Assembly (NCBI GenBank): GCA_035294565.1
Contig: DATGKR010000173.1
Location: 1 to 54,018, forward strand
Reading direction: 5' to 3'
Origin: DATGKR01 sp035294565
GTDB lineage: Bacteria > Actinomycetota > Acidimicrobiia > Acidimicrobiales > Palsa-688
DNA: 54,018 nt
Below, piece after piece: positions 33,302 to 41,211 of this stretch. The notes below the pieces were generated by a model. The model was not told the DNA's origin, searched no databases, and saw only the letters and a list, made by a program, of their open reading frames with translations. Made by a program: the position numbers and the translations under genes. Position 1 is the stretch's first letter. Every line of letters starts with the position of its first letter.

Positions 33302-33312
33302 ACAAATCTTGT
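33302..33312. promoter_or_regulatory. Operator ACAAATCTTGT (ACAA-N3-TTGT site 2)
   Basis: An 11-bp palindrome in the 111-base gap before the P450 gene. The -10 box TACTAT (33312-33317) shares its last base. A start of transcription near 33324 leaves a leader of about 50 bases with a strong ribosome-binding site. Shares half-sites with the site at 30429. Confidence 0.6.
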
Positions 33313-33372
33313 ACTATGAGTCGCCTGAGGCTGCTCCCGTCGCAGGGCGCCGTCGAAAGACCGGGAGGAGAC

Positions 33373-34599
33373 ATGACCGACATCGGCACGCTGCCCGACC
33401 TCGACTTCAGCAAGCCTGGCTGGTCGCTGGCCATGATGCTCGACCCCGCCTACGCCCGGGACCCGAGACCGTACTTCGAGGCCCTCCGGCGCAACGGGCC
33501 GGCGAGGGACGACTTCGAGATGGAAGGCCGTCGGCGCTCCGTGCTGGTCACCCGGTACGACCAGGTCGAGGCGACGCTGCGCAACTCGAAGGTCTTCTCC
33601 TCCAAGTTCGGCGAGGGGATGCAAGGCATCGGCAACGAACGGCCCCTCATCCCGCTCCAGATCGACCCGCCCGAGCACAAGAAGTACCGGGTGCTCCTCG
33701 ACCCCTACCTGGCGCCCCGCCAGGTGGCCAGGCTCGAGCCGGACATCACCGCGCTGGTCAACCAGTTGATCGACGGCTTCGAGGAGCGCGGCTCGTGCGA
33801 GTTCACCTCCGAGTTCGCCGTGCCGCTGCCGTGCACGGTCTTCCTCCGCCTGCTCGGCCTGCCCCTGGAGGATCTCGACTTCTTCCTCAGGATCAAGGAG
33901 GGCATCATCAGGGGCAACGGGGAGCTCTCCCTCGCCAAGCAGCAGGCGGTGCGGACGGCGGCCGGACGCGAGTGCTACGCCTACTTCGAGTCGGCCCTGA
34001 ACAGGATCGCCGCCGAGCGCCGGCCAGGCCTGCTTCTGGACCTCCTCGACGCCGAAGTCGACGGCCAGAGACTGAGCCGCGACGAGATCATGGACATCTG
34101 CTACCTGTTCATCATCGCCGGCCTCGACACGGTCACCGACAGCCTCTGCTGCTTCTGGGCCTTCCTGGCGACCCATCCGGAGCACCGCCGCACGATCGTC
34201 GAGGCGCCGGAGCGGATACCCGCCGCCGTCGAGGAGATGCTGCGCTTCGAGTCGCCGGTCAGCACCGTGGCGCGCATCGCCGCCGAGGACACCGAGATCG
34301 GCGGCTGCCCCGTGCACAAGGGGGAGAACGTCCTGGTCTTCGTCGGGGCGGCCAACACCGACCCCGACGGCATCCCCGACGCGGGCTCGGTGGACTTCCA
34401 CCGCGAGACGAACCGTCATTGGGCGTTCGGCGGGGGGATCCACCGCTGCCTCGGGTCCCACCTGGCCCGCCAGGAGCTGCGCGTCGCGCTGCGGGAGTGG
34501 CACCGTCGCATCCCTGACTACACGGTGCCGGACGGAACGGAACTGGCCTGGACCCCGATGCTGCGCTCGGTCACCGAGCTGCCCCTCAGCTTCGGCTGA
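33373..34599 (+). CDS. Cytochrome P450
   Basis: A 408-residue soluble bacterial P450. The I-helix oxygen-binding motif AGLDT is at residues 249-253, the ExxR pair is Glu288/Arg291, and the heme loop FGGGIHRCLG has Cys359 as the iron ligand. I start at ATG 33373, with GGGAGGAG upstream; the ATG at 33316 lies inside the -10 box. Bacterial P450s of this type hydroxylate terpenoids, fatty acids or steroids. No ferredoxin is adjacent; the nearest is at 41195. It may be regulated with the 28.6-33.3 kb genes through the shared palindrome. Confidence 0.95.
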   Translation: MTDIGTLPDLDFSKPGWSLAMMLDPAYARDPRPYFEALRRNGPARDDFEMEGRRRSVLVTRYDQVEATLRNSKVFSSKFGEGMQGIGNERPLIPLQIDPPEHKKYRVLLDPYLAPRQVARLEPDITALVNQLIDGFEERGSCEFTSEFAVPLPCTVFLRLLGLPLEDLDFFLRIKEGIIRGNGELSLAKQQAVRTAAGRECYAYFESALNRIAAERRPGLLLDLLDAEVDGQRLSRDEIMDICYLFIIAGLDTVTDSLCCFWAFLATHPEHRRTIVEAPERIPAAVEEMLRFESPVSTVARIAAEDTEIGGCPVHKGENVLVFVGAANTDPDGIPDAGSVDFHRETNRHWAFGGGIHRCLGSHLARQELRVALREWHRRIPDYTVPDGTELAWTPMLRSVTELPLSFG

Positions 34600-34603
34600 C
34601 CAG

Positions 34604-34626
34604 CCGGGCGCCGGCCCCGCGCCCGG
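34604..34626. terminator. Candidate hairpin terminator after the P450 gene
   Basis: An 8-bp stem CCGGGCGC / GCGCCCGG with a seven-base loop, starting five bases after the P450 stop. No T-run follows, so it may act as a factor-dependent or weak terminator. GC-rich genomes often use such hairpins. Confidence 0.4.
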
Positions 34627-34648
34627 GAGGCACTAGCGTCGGGGGGAG

Positions 34649-35257
34649 ATGGCCGACTTCGTCCCCGCAACGCGCGACCGCATCCTCGAAGGGGCCCTCG
34701 CAGCCCTCGGCCGGGTCGGTCCGCGCCGCTTGACGATGAGCGACGTCAGCGAGAAGGCGGGGCTGTCGCGCGGGACCGTCTACCGGTACTTCCCGACCAA
34801 GGAGGACCTGCTAGCCGTGCTCGCCGAGTACGAGCAGGACCGCTTCGCAGAGGGGCTGCGCAGGACCCTGGCCTCCTCGGCGCCCGAGGAGGCGTCGGTC
34901 GAGGCGGTGGTCGAGTACATCATCGGCTACCTGCGCCAGCACCCGGCCCTGCCGTTGATGATCGACGTGGAACCGGAGTTCGTCCTGGCCTTCATGCGCC
35001 GGCAGATGCCGTTCTTCCACCGCATAACCGAGGAGCTGCTCGGGTCGGTGATGTCGCGCACCCGGCCGGTACGAGAGGGCTGGGTGACCGTCACCGAGCT
35101 CAACGACCTGCTGATGCGCGTCGTGCTGTCGGTGTTCCTCGTGCCCGGCGAGAGCGGGGCCGCCACAGTCGGCGCGCTGGAGGGGACGCTCGACAGCTTC
35201 CTCCGGCTCGCCACGGCCGGCCCGCCGCGGCGGGCGACGAAGCGGCGCCCGGCCTGA
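34649..35257 (+). CDS. TetR-family regulator
   Basis: A 202-residue TetR protein. The helix-turn-helix is at about residues 28-50 (LTMSDVSEKAGLSRGTVYRY, then FPTKEDLLAV), followed by a C-terminal ligand domain without a recognised signature. GGGGGGAG precedes the ATG, and TAGCGT lies nine bases before that run's end. It lies downstream of the P450 and is the nearest regulator gene to the two ACAA-N3-TTGT sites, so it is a candidate for binding them (inference). It converges on the aldehyde dehydrogenase with a hairpin between. Confidence 0.9.
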   Translation: MADFVPATRDRILEGALAALGRVGPRRLTMSDVSEKAGLSRGTVYRYFPTKEDLLAVLAEYEQDRFAEGLRRTLASSAPEEASVEAVVEYIIGYLRQHPALPLMIDVEPEFVLAFMRRQMPFFHRITEELLGSVMSRTRPVREGWVTVTELNDLLMRVVLSVFLVPGESGAATVGALEGTLDSFLRLATAGPPRRATKRRPA

Positions 35258-35263
35258 ACCCAG

Positions 35264-35289
35264 GCGCCCGACGAGGCGGGCTCGGGCGC
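35264..35289. terminator. Candidate bidirectional hairpin between convergent genes
   Basis: An 8-bp perfect stem GCGCCCGA / TCGGGCGC with a 10-base loop fills the 32-base space between the TetR gene and the aldehyde dehydrogenase. Its position between convergent ends supports a terminator role; there is no T-run. Confidence 0.45.
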
Positions 35290-36768
35290 TCAGCCCCGGG
35301 GCGCCGGCCCGGCGACGGTCTTTGTCTCGGTGTACTGCTCGAAGCCCTCCAGGCCGTTCTGGCGGCCGACGCCGCTCGCCTTGTAGCCGCCGAAGGGGGC
35401 GTCGGCGCCGTACCAAACCCCGCCGTTGACCATCGCCGTGCCGGCCCGGATCCGCTGGGCGACTCGCAGCGCCCGCTCCTCCGATCCCGACGTCACCCCG
35501 CAGCTCAGCCCGTACTCGCTGTCGTTGGCGATGCGCACCGCGTCGTCGTCGTCCTCGTAGGGGATCACGACGAGCACCGGGCCGAAGATCTCCTCCCGGG
35601 CCACGGTCATCGAGTTGTCGACGTCGGCGATGAGCGTCGGCTCGACGTAGAACCCGCGCTCGAGGTGGGACGGCCGTCCCCCCCCGACGACGACGCGGGC
35701 GCCTTCCCGTCGGGCCGACTCGACGTAGGAGAGGATCCGGTCCCGCTGGCGGGCGTTGATCTGGGGACCCTGGATGTTCGACGGGTCGGTGGGATCCCCG
35801 TAGGAGACGTTGCGGAAGGCGGCTTCGAGGATCGCCACCCCCTCGTCGTAGCGGGAGCGGGGCAGCAGGGTGCGGGTGAGCATGGCGCACCCCTGGCCGC
35901 CGTGGACGCAGACCATCGAGCCCATCGCCAGGCTGGCCTCCAGGTCGGCGTCGTCGAGCACGACGTGGGCCGACTTGCCGCCGAGCTCGAGGAACAGCCG
36001 CTTGAGCGTCGGCGCCGCCTTCTCCATGATCCTCCGGCCCACCGCCGTCGACCCGGTGAACGACACCAGGTCCACCCGGGGGTCCACGACCAGCCGCTCG
36101 GCTACAGCGTTGTCGGAGGTGGGCACCACCTGCAGGACTCCGGGTGGGATGTCGGTCCGCTCGGCGGCGAGGCGTCCGATGCGCGTCGCGTTCCAGGGGG
36201 TGTCCGGGGCGGGCTTGAGGATCACGGTGTTGCCCGTCGCCAGCGCCGGACCCAGCTTGTTGAGGGTCACCTCGAGCGGGAAGTTCCACGGCACGATGGC
36301 CGCCACCACCCCGGTCGCCTCCTTGTACACCTTGCGCCAGCTGTTCTGGCCGAACGCATGGCCTTCGGGCAGGTCGCGCTCCCAGTGGAACTGGTCGATG
36401 AACTGGGCCGGCCAGGTGAGCGCGTCGGCCAGCGGGGCGTCCAGCTGCGGGCCGTAGGTGATGAGCACCGGCGTGCCGACCTCGGCGACCAGCTCGGCGC
36501 GCAGCTCCTCCTTCTCCGATTCGAGGGCCTCCTGGAGTTGCAGCAGGCAACGCTGCCGGAACTTGCGGTCGGTCGCCCAGCTCGTCTCGTCGAAGGCGCG
36601 GCGCGCCGCGGCGATCGCCGCGTCCATGTCCTCGGGTGCCGCGTCGGCGGTGAAGCCGAGGACCTCCTCGGTGGCGGGGTTGACGTTGTCGAAGGTGCGC
36701 CCACCGGCCGCCTCCACGAGCTTGCCGTCGAGGAGGATGCGGTGCTCTCCCTGGGCGATGCTGGTCAT
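35290..36768 (-). CDS. Aldehyde dehydrogenase, NAD(P)-dependent
   Basis: A 492-residue ALDH that oxidises an aldehyde to the acid. The general base is Glu261 in FLELGGKS and the nucleophile Cys294 in HGGQGCAM. The oxyanion Asn is in VPWNFPLEV, and FGPVL and the C-terminal GGYKASGVGRQNGLEGFEQY are normal. The start is ATG 36768; a very long reading to 38688 joins it to an out-of-frame copy of the synthetase and is false. It is the last gene of a four-gene operon (amidohydrolase-ECH-synthetase-ALDH). Five bases separate it from the synthetase. Confidence 0.95.
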   Translation of the reverse strand: MTSIAQGEHRILLDGKLVEAAGGRTFDNVNPATEEVLGFTADAAPEDMDAAIAAARRAFDETSWATDRKFRQRCLLQLQEALESEKEELRAELVAEVGTPVLITYGPQLDAPLADALTWPAQFIDQFHWERDLPEGHAFGQNSWRKVYKEATGVVAAIVPWNFPLEVTLNKLGPALATGNTVILKPAPDTPWNATRIGRLAAERTDIPPGVLQVVPTSDNAVAERLVVDPRVDLVSFTGSTAVGRRIMEKAAPTLKRLFLELGGKSAHVVLDDADLEASLAMGSMVCVHGGQGCAMLTRTLLPRSRYDEGVAILEAAFRNVSYGDPTDPSNIQGPQINARQRDRILSYVESARREGARVVVGGGRPSHLERGFYVEPTLIADVDNSMTVAREEIFGPVLVVIPYEDDDDAVRIANDSEYGLSCGVTSGSEERALRVAQRIRAGTAMVNGGVWYGADAPFGGYKASGVGRQNGLEGFEQYTETKTVAGPAPRG

Positions 36769-36773
36769 CGGTT

Positions 36774-38261
36774 CTACCTCCAGTCGGGTACGGCTTCGAG
36801 AAGTTTGACCACCTCGGTGCGGGGCACCTTGCCCATCTGGTTGCGGGGCAGTCTTTCGACGACGACGACCCGCTCGGGCACCTTGTATGCCGCCAGGTTG
36901 CGCCGGCAGTGCTCGAGCACGGAGTCGACGTCGAGGACCTCGCCCGCCTTGGGCTCCAGCGCTGCGCCGACCCTCTCGCCGAGCCGCTCGTCGGCGACGC
37001 CGACCACCGACGAGGCGCCCACGCCGGGGGCCTCGGCGAGGACGCGTTCGACCTCGGCGGGGTAAACGTTGGCGCCGCCGCGGATTATGACCGTGCTCTT
37101 GCGGCCGAGAACCCGTAGGTGGCCGCCTTCGAGCCTCCCGAGGTCGCCGGTGCGCAACACCCGCCCTTCGGCGGGCCGCTCGGAACGGTTCCAGTACCCC
37201 AGGGCCGGCCGGTACACCCCGGCCCACGGCCCGTCGCGCCGGGGAACGAGCACGATCTCCCCACCGTCGGCCTCGACCTCGATGTGGTCCAGGGGACGGC
37301 CGCTGGTCCCCGACGGCCGCGGCCCGTCGATGTCGTCGAGGCAAACCAAGGCGGGAGCCTCGGTCAACCCGTAGGTGCGGACCACGGGCATCCCGAAGCG
37401 TGCTTCGAAGTCGGACCGGAGGCTGTCGGGGCAGTCTGCGCCGCCGACCCACACCTCCTTCAGGCTTGCCAGGTCGGCGGGTTCGATCCCGGGGTCCCTC
37501 ACCATCGTCCAGAGCTGGGCGGGAGGGCCGTTCCACACCGACACCTGCTCGTCGCGGATCCAGCCCACGACGGACCGGACGTCGGGGCGGTCGATGATGA
37601 CGGCCGTGCCGCCCGCCTGGGCGGTGAGCAGGGTGGTGAGGCTGAACATGTTCAAGATGGTGAGCGGCAGGGAGTCGCCCTTGCGCAGTCCCGGACCCCA
37701 GCCCCTGCGGGCCACGGTCGCCGCCCCCGGCAGGACGAGGCCGGCCTGGCAGTGGACGGCCCCCTTGGGCCTCCCGGTGGTGCCGCTGGTGTAGGCGATC
37801 GCCGCCGGGGCTTCGGGGTCGGGCGTGGGGACGGCGGGGAGCCCCTCGGAGGCGTCCAAGGCGGCGAGGAACTCCGCGGACGCCAAGGCGCGCCAGGAGG
37901 CGTCGCCGCGGGGAGGCAGGCAGCCCGGCGGGTCGGCGGACAGGTACAACGTGGCGCCCGAGTCGGCGAGCATGTACGCCTTCTCGGGGGGGGCGAGCGC
38001 CTGGTTGACGCCAACCCACACGGCACCGAGACGCATCGCCCCGTGGAAGGCGACGACGATCTCCTGGTCGTTGGGCAGGGACACCGCCACCCGGTCCCCT
38101 GGGCGGACCCCGAGGGCGTAAAACGCACCGGCGGCACGGTCGGCGAGGGCGTCGAGATCGCCGTAGGTGAGCCGGCCCGACGCGCTGACCAACGCCTCGC
38201 GGCCGGGATCCTCCCCCACCGCCCGCCGCAGGACGTCGAAGACCCCGGAGGGAAGCTCCAC
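36774..38261 (-). CDS. Acyl-CoA synthetase, AMP-forming (third)
   Basis: A 495-residue ligase. P-loop YTSGTTGRPKG at residues 157-167, adenine motif RTYGLTEAP, hinge motif LRTGDLGRLEGGHLRVLGRK and the C-terminal LPRNQMGKVPRTE lysine are all canonical. The GTG at 38261 directly follows the TAG of the enoyl-CoA hydratase gene. With the ALDH downstream, an aldehyde-to-acid-to-CoA sequence encoded in one operon is plausible. It is more canonical than the other two synthetases and less similar to them. Confidence 0.92.
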   Translation of the reverse strand: MELPSGVFDVLRRAVGEDPGREALVSASGRLTYGDLDALADRAAGAFYALGVRPGDRVAVSLPNDQEIVVAFHGAMRLGAVWVGVNQALAPPEKAYMLADSGATLYLSADPPGCLPPRGDASWRALASAEFLAALDASEGLPAVPTPDPEAPAAIAYTSGTTGRPKGAVHCQAGLVLPGAATVARRGWGPGLRKGDSLPLTILNMFSLTTLLTAQAGGTAVIIDRPDVRSVVGWIRDEQVSVWNGPPAQLWTMVRDPGIEPADLASLKEVWVGGADCPDSLRSDFEARFGMPVVRTYGLTEAPALVCLDDIDGPRPSGTSGRPLDHIEVEADGGEIVLVPRRDGPWAGVYRPALGYWNRSERPAEGRVLRTGDLGRLEGGHLRVLGRKSTVIIRGGANVYPAEVERVLAEAPGVGASSVVGVADERLGERVGAALEPKAGEVLDVDSVLEHCRRNLAAYKVPERVVVVERLPRNQMGKVPRTEVVKLLEAVPDWR

Positions 38262-39203
38262 CTAGCCGGCGGGGTGAGGCGCCTGGGCGCGGTCCTTCAC
38301 GGCGGGAAGCACCGGTGGCGCGCTCCGCCAGTCGGGGATCCCGTCGGCCGGTTCGGCCACCGGGTACTTCGACTCGTGGACCTGCGCCCAGTGCGAGTGG
38401 TTCAGCTCGTGGAGGGTGAAGCAGGCGTTGAGGGCGTTGTAGAAGCCCATGTTGTCGACGCTCTGGTTGACCGACTCCTTGATCAAAAGCGCGGTGACCG
38501 TGGGGAGCCGGGCGATCCGCCGGGCGAGCTCGACGGTCCCCGCCTCCAGCCCGTCGGCGGGGAACACCTTGGAAACCATCCCCAGCCGATGGGCCTCGTC
38601 GACGTCGATCGAGTCGCCGGTGAGCAGCAGCTCCTTGGCTTTGCGCGGCCCGAACTCCCAGGGGTGGCCGAAGTACTCGACGCCGCACATGCCGAGGCGG
38701 GTGCCTACCACGTCGGCGAAGGTGGTTCCCTCGGCGGCGACGATCAGGTCACACGCCCACATGAGCATCAGCCCGGCGGCGTAGACGGGTCCGTGCACCG
38801 AGGCGATGGTGATCTTGCGCAGGTTCCGCCAGCGGAGGGTGTTCTGGAAAAAATAGTGCCATTCCTGCAGCATGAGCCTCTCCGCACCTTGGCGGGTCCC
38901 GCCGTCGGAGCGGGCGGTGGGGTGCTGGTCGGGACCGGGCGCCATCTCGGCGCGCGACTCGGGGGTGCCCATGTCATGGCCCGAGGAGAACATCGGGCCG
39001 GCTCCTCCCAGGATGACCACCCGAACCCGGTCGTCGGCCTCCGCGCGCCGGAACGCCTCGTCGAGCTCGACGAGCAGGCCTCTGTTCTGCGCGTTGCGCC
39101 GCTCGGGCCGGTTGAGCAGGACACGGACTATCGAGCCGTCGTCGATCTCCTCGTAGGAGACGTAGCGGTACCCGTCGCCGTTGGACGCGGCCGCCGCGCT
39201 CAC
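38262..39203 (-). CDS. Enoyl-CoA hydratase/isomerase-family protein
   Basis: A 313-residue crotonase-fold protein. It shows VLLNRPERRNAQN, the oxyanion segment FSSGHDMGTPE and HGPVYAAGLMLMWACDLIVA. The usual catalytic Glu pair is not evident: the second-loop region reads GMCGVEYFGHPWEFGPRKAK, so one acid may be retained while the activity differs. An insertion of about 25 residues after GHDMG is unusual. The GTG start at 39203 overlaps the amidohydrolase stop as GTGA. The C-terminal 60 residues are longer than in standard hydratases. Confidence 0.86.
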   Translation of the reverse strand: MSAAAASNGDGYRYVSYEEIDDGSIVRVLLNRPERRNAQNRGLLVELDEAFRRAEADDRVRVVILGGAGPMFSSGHDMGTPESRAEMAPGPDQHPTARSDGGTRQGAERLMLQEWHYFFQNTLRWRNLRKITIASVHGPVYAAGLMLMWACDLIVAAEGTTFADVVGTRLGMCGVEYFGHPWEFGPRKAKELLLTGDSIDVDEAHRLGMVSKVFPADGLEAGTVELARRIARLPTVTALLIKESVNQSVDNMGFYNALNACFTLHELNHSHWAQVHESKYPVAEPADGIPDWRSAPPVLPAVKDRAQAPHPAG

Positions 39204-40477
39204 CTGCTCTCCGCCATGCGTCCCAGGCTGGCCGCCATGGCGCCCGCCGCTTTCACCCTCTTGGACTTCGACTGCACCGAGACGTCGTGTCCGGCGGCGC
39301 GCCGACGGAGGGCGCCGACGGTGCACTCCTCCCTGGGGATCACCGAGAAGGGGTCATAGCCGAAGTGCCTCATGGCGTTGAGGTGGCTGATCCGGTCGAT
39401 GTCCGCCCGCTCGACTCCGTCCATCTGCTTCATGAACGTCTCGGGCGCTGTGGGCCAGGTGGAGTCGGAGTGGGGGTAGTCGCACTCCCAGCAGACGTTG
39501 TCCATGTTGAGCCAAGCGCGGCTGGCTACGCCGAAGTGGTCGTCGATGAAGCAGGTGACGACGTGCTCGTTGAACACGTCGCTCGGCAGGCGGTCGCCGA
39601 AATCCTGGTGGGTCCAGGCCCTGTGGCGCTGGTAGTTGTAGTCGATCCGCTCCAAGAAGTAGGGGATCCAGCCGATACCCCCCTCGGAGAGGGCGAACTT
39701 GATCGACGGGAACTTCCGCAGCACCGGCGACCAGATGAGGTCGGCGGCGGCCTGCACGATGTTGATGGGGCTGAGGGTGATCAGCACGTCGATGGGCGCG
39801 TCCGGCGCGGTGATGACCAGCTGCGAGGAGGAGCCGATGTGCATGCAGACGACGACGGACTCGTCGCAGCAGGCCGTCCAGAACGGGTCCCAGTGATCGG
39901 AGTGCAGGCTCGGCCAGCCGAGCTTGGAGGGGTTCTCGGAGAAGGTGACGGCGTGGGCCCCCTTGGCCGCCGTTCGGCGTACCTCGGCGGCGAGGACCTC
40001 CGGGTCCCAGATGGCCGGAAGGGAGCAGGGGATGAAACGCCCCGGGTAGGTTCCGCACCACTCCTCTATGTGCCAGTCGTTGTAAGCCCTGACCATCGCC
40101 AGCGCCTGATCCTTGTCGGCGGTCCGGGCGAAGAGCTGGCCGCAGAACTGCGGGAACGACGGGAAGCACAACGAGCCGAGCTGGCCGTTGGCGTCCATGT
40201 CCTTGATGCGCTGGTGGATGTCGTAGGTGCCGGGCCGAAGCTCGTCGAGGGATGTCGGCTCGATGCCGTACTCCTCCGGGGGCCGCCCGGCCACCGCGTT
40301 CAACGCCACGTTGCTGACCTCGGCACCCTCGTAGGACCATGCGTTGGTGCCGTCCTCGCGGGTGATGAACTTGGGAGCCGCATCTTTGTACTTGGCAGGC
40401 ACACGGCCTTCGAACAGACCGGCGGGTTCGACCACGTGGTCGTCCACGCTCACCATGATCAGGTCGTCGACGTTCAC
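39200..40477 (-). CDS. Amidohydrolase-2 family metal hydrolase (paralogue of 7184-8332)
   Basis: A 425-residue TIM-barrel hydrolase beginning VNVDDLIMVSVDDHVVEPAG. Like its paralogue it has Asp-Asp-His at the first metal site, FALSEGGIGWIPYFLERIDY in the middle and the WECDYPHSDSTWP metal-site segment. The shared EDGxxAW and GRPxEE stretches also align. A short basic C-terminal tail (about 40 residues) is added. The GTG 40477 lies six bases after TAGTGT, so the mRNA should be leaderless. It heads the amidohydrolase-ECH-synthetase-ALDH operon. Confidence 0.9.
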   Translation of the reverse strand: MNVDDLIMVSVDDHVVEPAGLFEGRVPAKYKDAAPKFITREDGTNAWSYEGAEVSNVALNAVAGRPPEEYGIEPTSLDELRPGTYDIHQRIKDMDANGQLGSLCFPSFPQFCGQLFARTADKDQALAMVRAYNDWHIEEWCGTYPGRFIPCSLPAIWDPEVLAAEVRRTAAKGAHAVTFSENPSKLGWPSLHSDHWDPFWTACCDESVVVCMHIGSSSQLVITAPDAPIDVLITLSPINIVQAAADLIWSPVLRKFPSIKFALSEGGIGWIPYFLERIDYNYQRHRAWTHQDFGDRLPSDVFNEHVVTCFIDDHFGVASRAWLNMDNVCWECDYPHSDSTWPTAPETFMKQMDGVERADIDRISHLNAMRHFGYDPFSVIPREECTVGALRRRAAGHDVSVQSKSKRVKAAGAMAASLGRMAESR

Positions 40478-40483
40478 AGAACA

Positions 40484-40489
40484 ACACTA
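40484..40489 (-). promoter_or_regulatory. -10 box of the leaderless amidohydrolase operon
   Basis: TAGTGT on the minus strand ends six bases before GTG 40477. The 14-bp palindrome at 40495-40508 lies five bases upstream, within the promoter spacer. Confidence 0.55.
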
Positions 40490-40494
40490 TCACT

Positions 40495-40508
40495 TGGCGA
40501 TAACGCCA
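40495..40508. promoter_or_regulatory. Operator TGGCGATAACGCCA (TGGCG-N4-CGCCA)
   Basis: A perfect 5-bp inverted repeat with a four-base centre, between the divergent amidohydrolase operon and the TetR gene at 40537. It is placed to control both; the TetR product is the obvious candidate ligand-responsive binder. Confidence 0.65.
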
Positions 40509-40523
40509 TTCTCCGCCGGCGGT

Positions 40524-40529
40524 TAGGAT
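40524..40529 (+). promoter_or_regulatory. -10 box of the leaderless TetR gene
   Basis: TAGGAT ends seven bases before the GTG at 40537. The in-frame ATG at 40528 overlaps this box and is probably not used. Confidence 0.5.
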
Positions 40530-40536
40530 GACGCGG

Positions 40537-41211
40537 GTGAGCGTCGGCCAAGGGACGACCCCTCAGACGTGGAGGGACCGGGCGGTCGCCCGCTCGTTGC
40601 GCTCGGCGCGCGAGAGGGCCGTGTCGAGGTCCGAGAGGTTTATAGCGGTGGCGACCGAGCTGCTCTTCGAGACCGGCAGCCTCGACTTCACCGTGCAGGA
40701 GCTGGTCGAGCGCTCCCAGATGTCGCTCAGGTCCTTCTACCAGCATTTCGCCAGCAAAGACGAGCTGCTCCTCGCCGTTTTCGAGGAGGCGGTCGGCAAG
40801 TTCGTGGAGGGGCTCCGAGAGGCGACAGGCGAGATCGACGACCCTCTGGAGAAGCTCCGCCTGTACGTGACCTCCTTCTACGCGGCGGCCGACTCGGGGA
40901 ACCGGCCGGCGAGCAGCGCCCTGTCGCGCTACATGCTCATGCTCACCCAGGACGAGCCCGCCCAGCTGGCACGGGTGCTCGAACCGCAGATCGCCCTGCT
41001 CTCCGAGATCGTCGAGGCGGGCGTGGCCGCCGGGAGCCTCCGCGGCGACATCCCGCCGGGTGCTTTGACGCTGCTCGTGACGCAGACGGTGATGTCGGCG
41101 GTGGAGATGAAGGCGCTCGGAGCGCACCTGGTCGGCGACGGGCTGACCGCCGAGCAGCTGTGGGACTTCTGCACCGGCGGCGTGGCAGGGAAGCTCAAGG
41201 CTCCAGGCTGA
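40537..41211 (+). CDS. TetR-family regulator (third)
   Basis: A 224-residue TetR protein with an N-terminal arginine-rich extension (residues 1-35) before the DNA-binding domain; the helix-turn-helix lies at about 50-72 (FTVQELVERSQMSLRSFYQH, then FASKDE). The regulatory domain (residues about 85-224) has no assignable ligand. I use GTG 40537 because of the -10 spacing; ATG 40528 is the alternative and adds three residues. It probably represses itself and the divergent operon through the palindrome at 40495. Its last 17 bases overlap the convergent ferredoxin gene. Confidence 0.88.
   Translation: MSVGQGTTPQTWRDRAVARSLRSARERAVSRSERFIAVATELLFETGSLDFTVQELVERSQMSLRSFYQHFASKDELLLAVFEEAVGKFVEGLREATGEIDDPLEKLRLYVTSFYAAADSGNRPASSALSRYMLMLTQDEPAQLARVLEPQIALLSEIVEAGVAAGSLRGDIPPGALTLLVTQTVMSAVEMKALGAHLVGDGLTAEQLWDFCTGGVAGKLKAPG

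Noticed and set aside
33316..33372. Upstream ATG start for the P450
   Set aside because: It overlaps the TACTAT -10 box; the ATG at 33373 has a strong ribosome-binding site and gives a normal P450 length.
35290..38688. A continuous 1132-codon minus-strand reading frame
   Set aside because: Only the last 492 codons look like a protein (aldehyde dehydrogenase). The rest is arginine/proline-rich and out of frame with the real synthetase and hydratase genes on the same strand.
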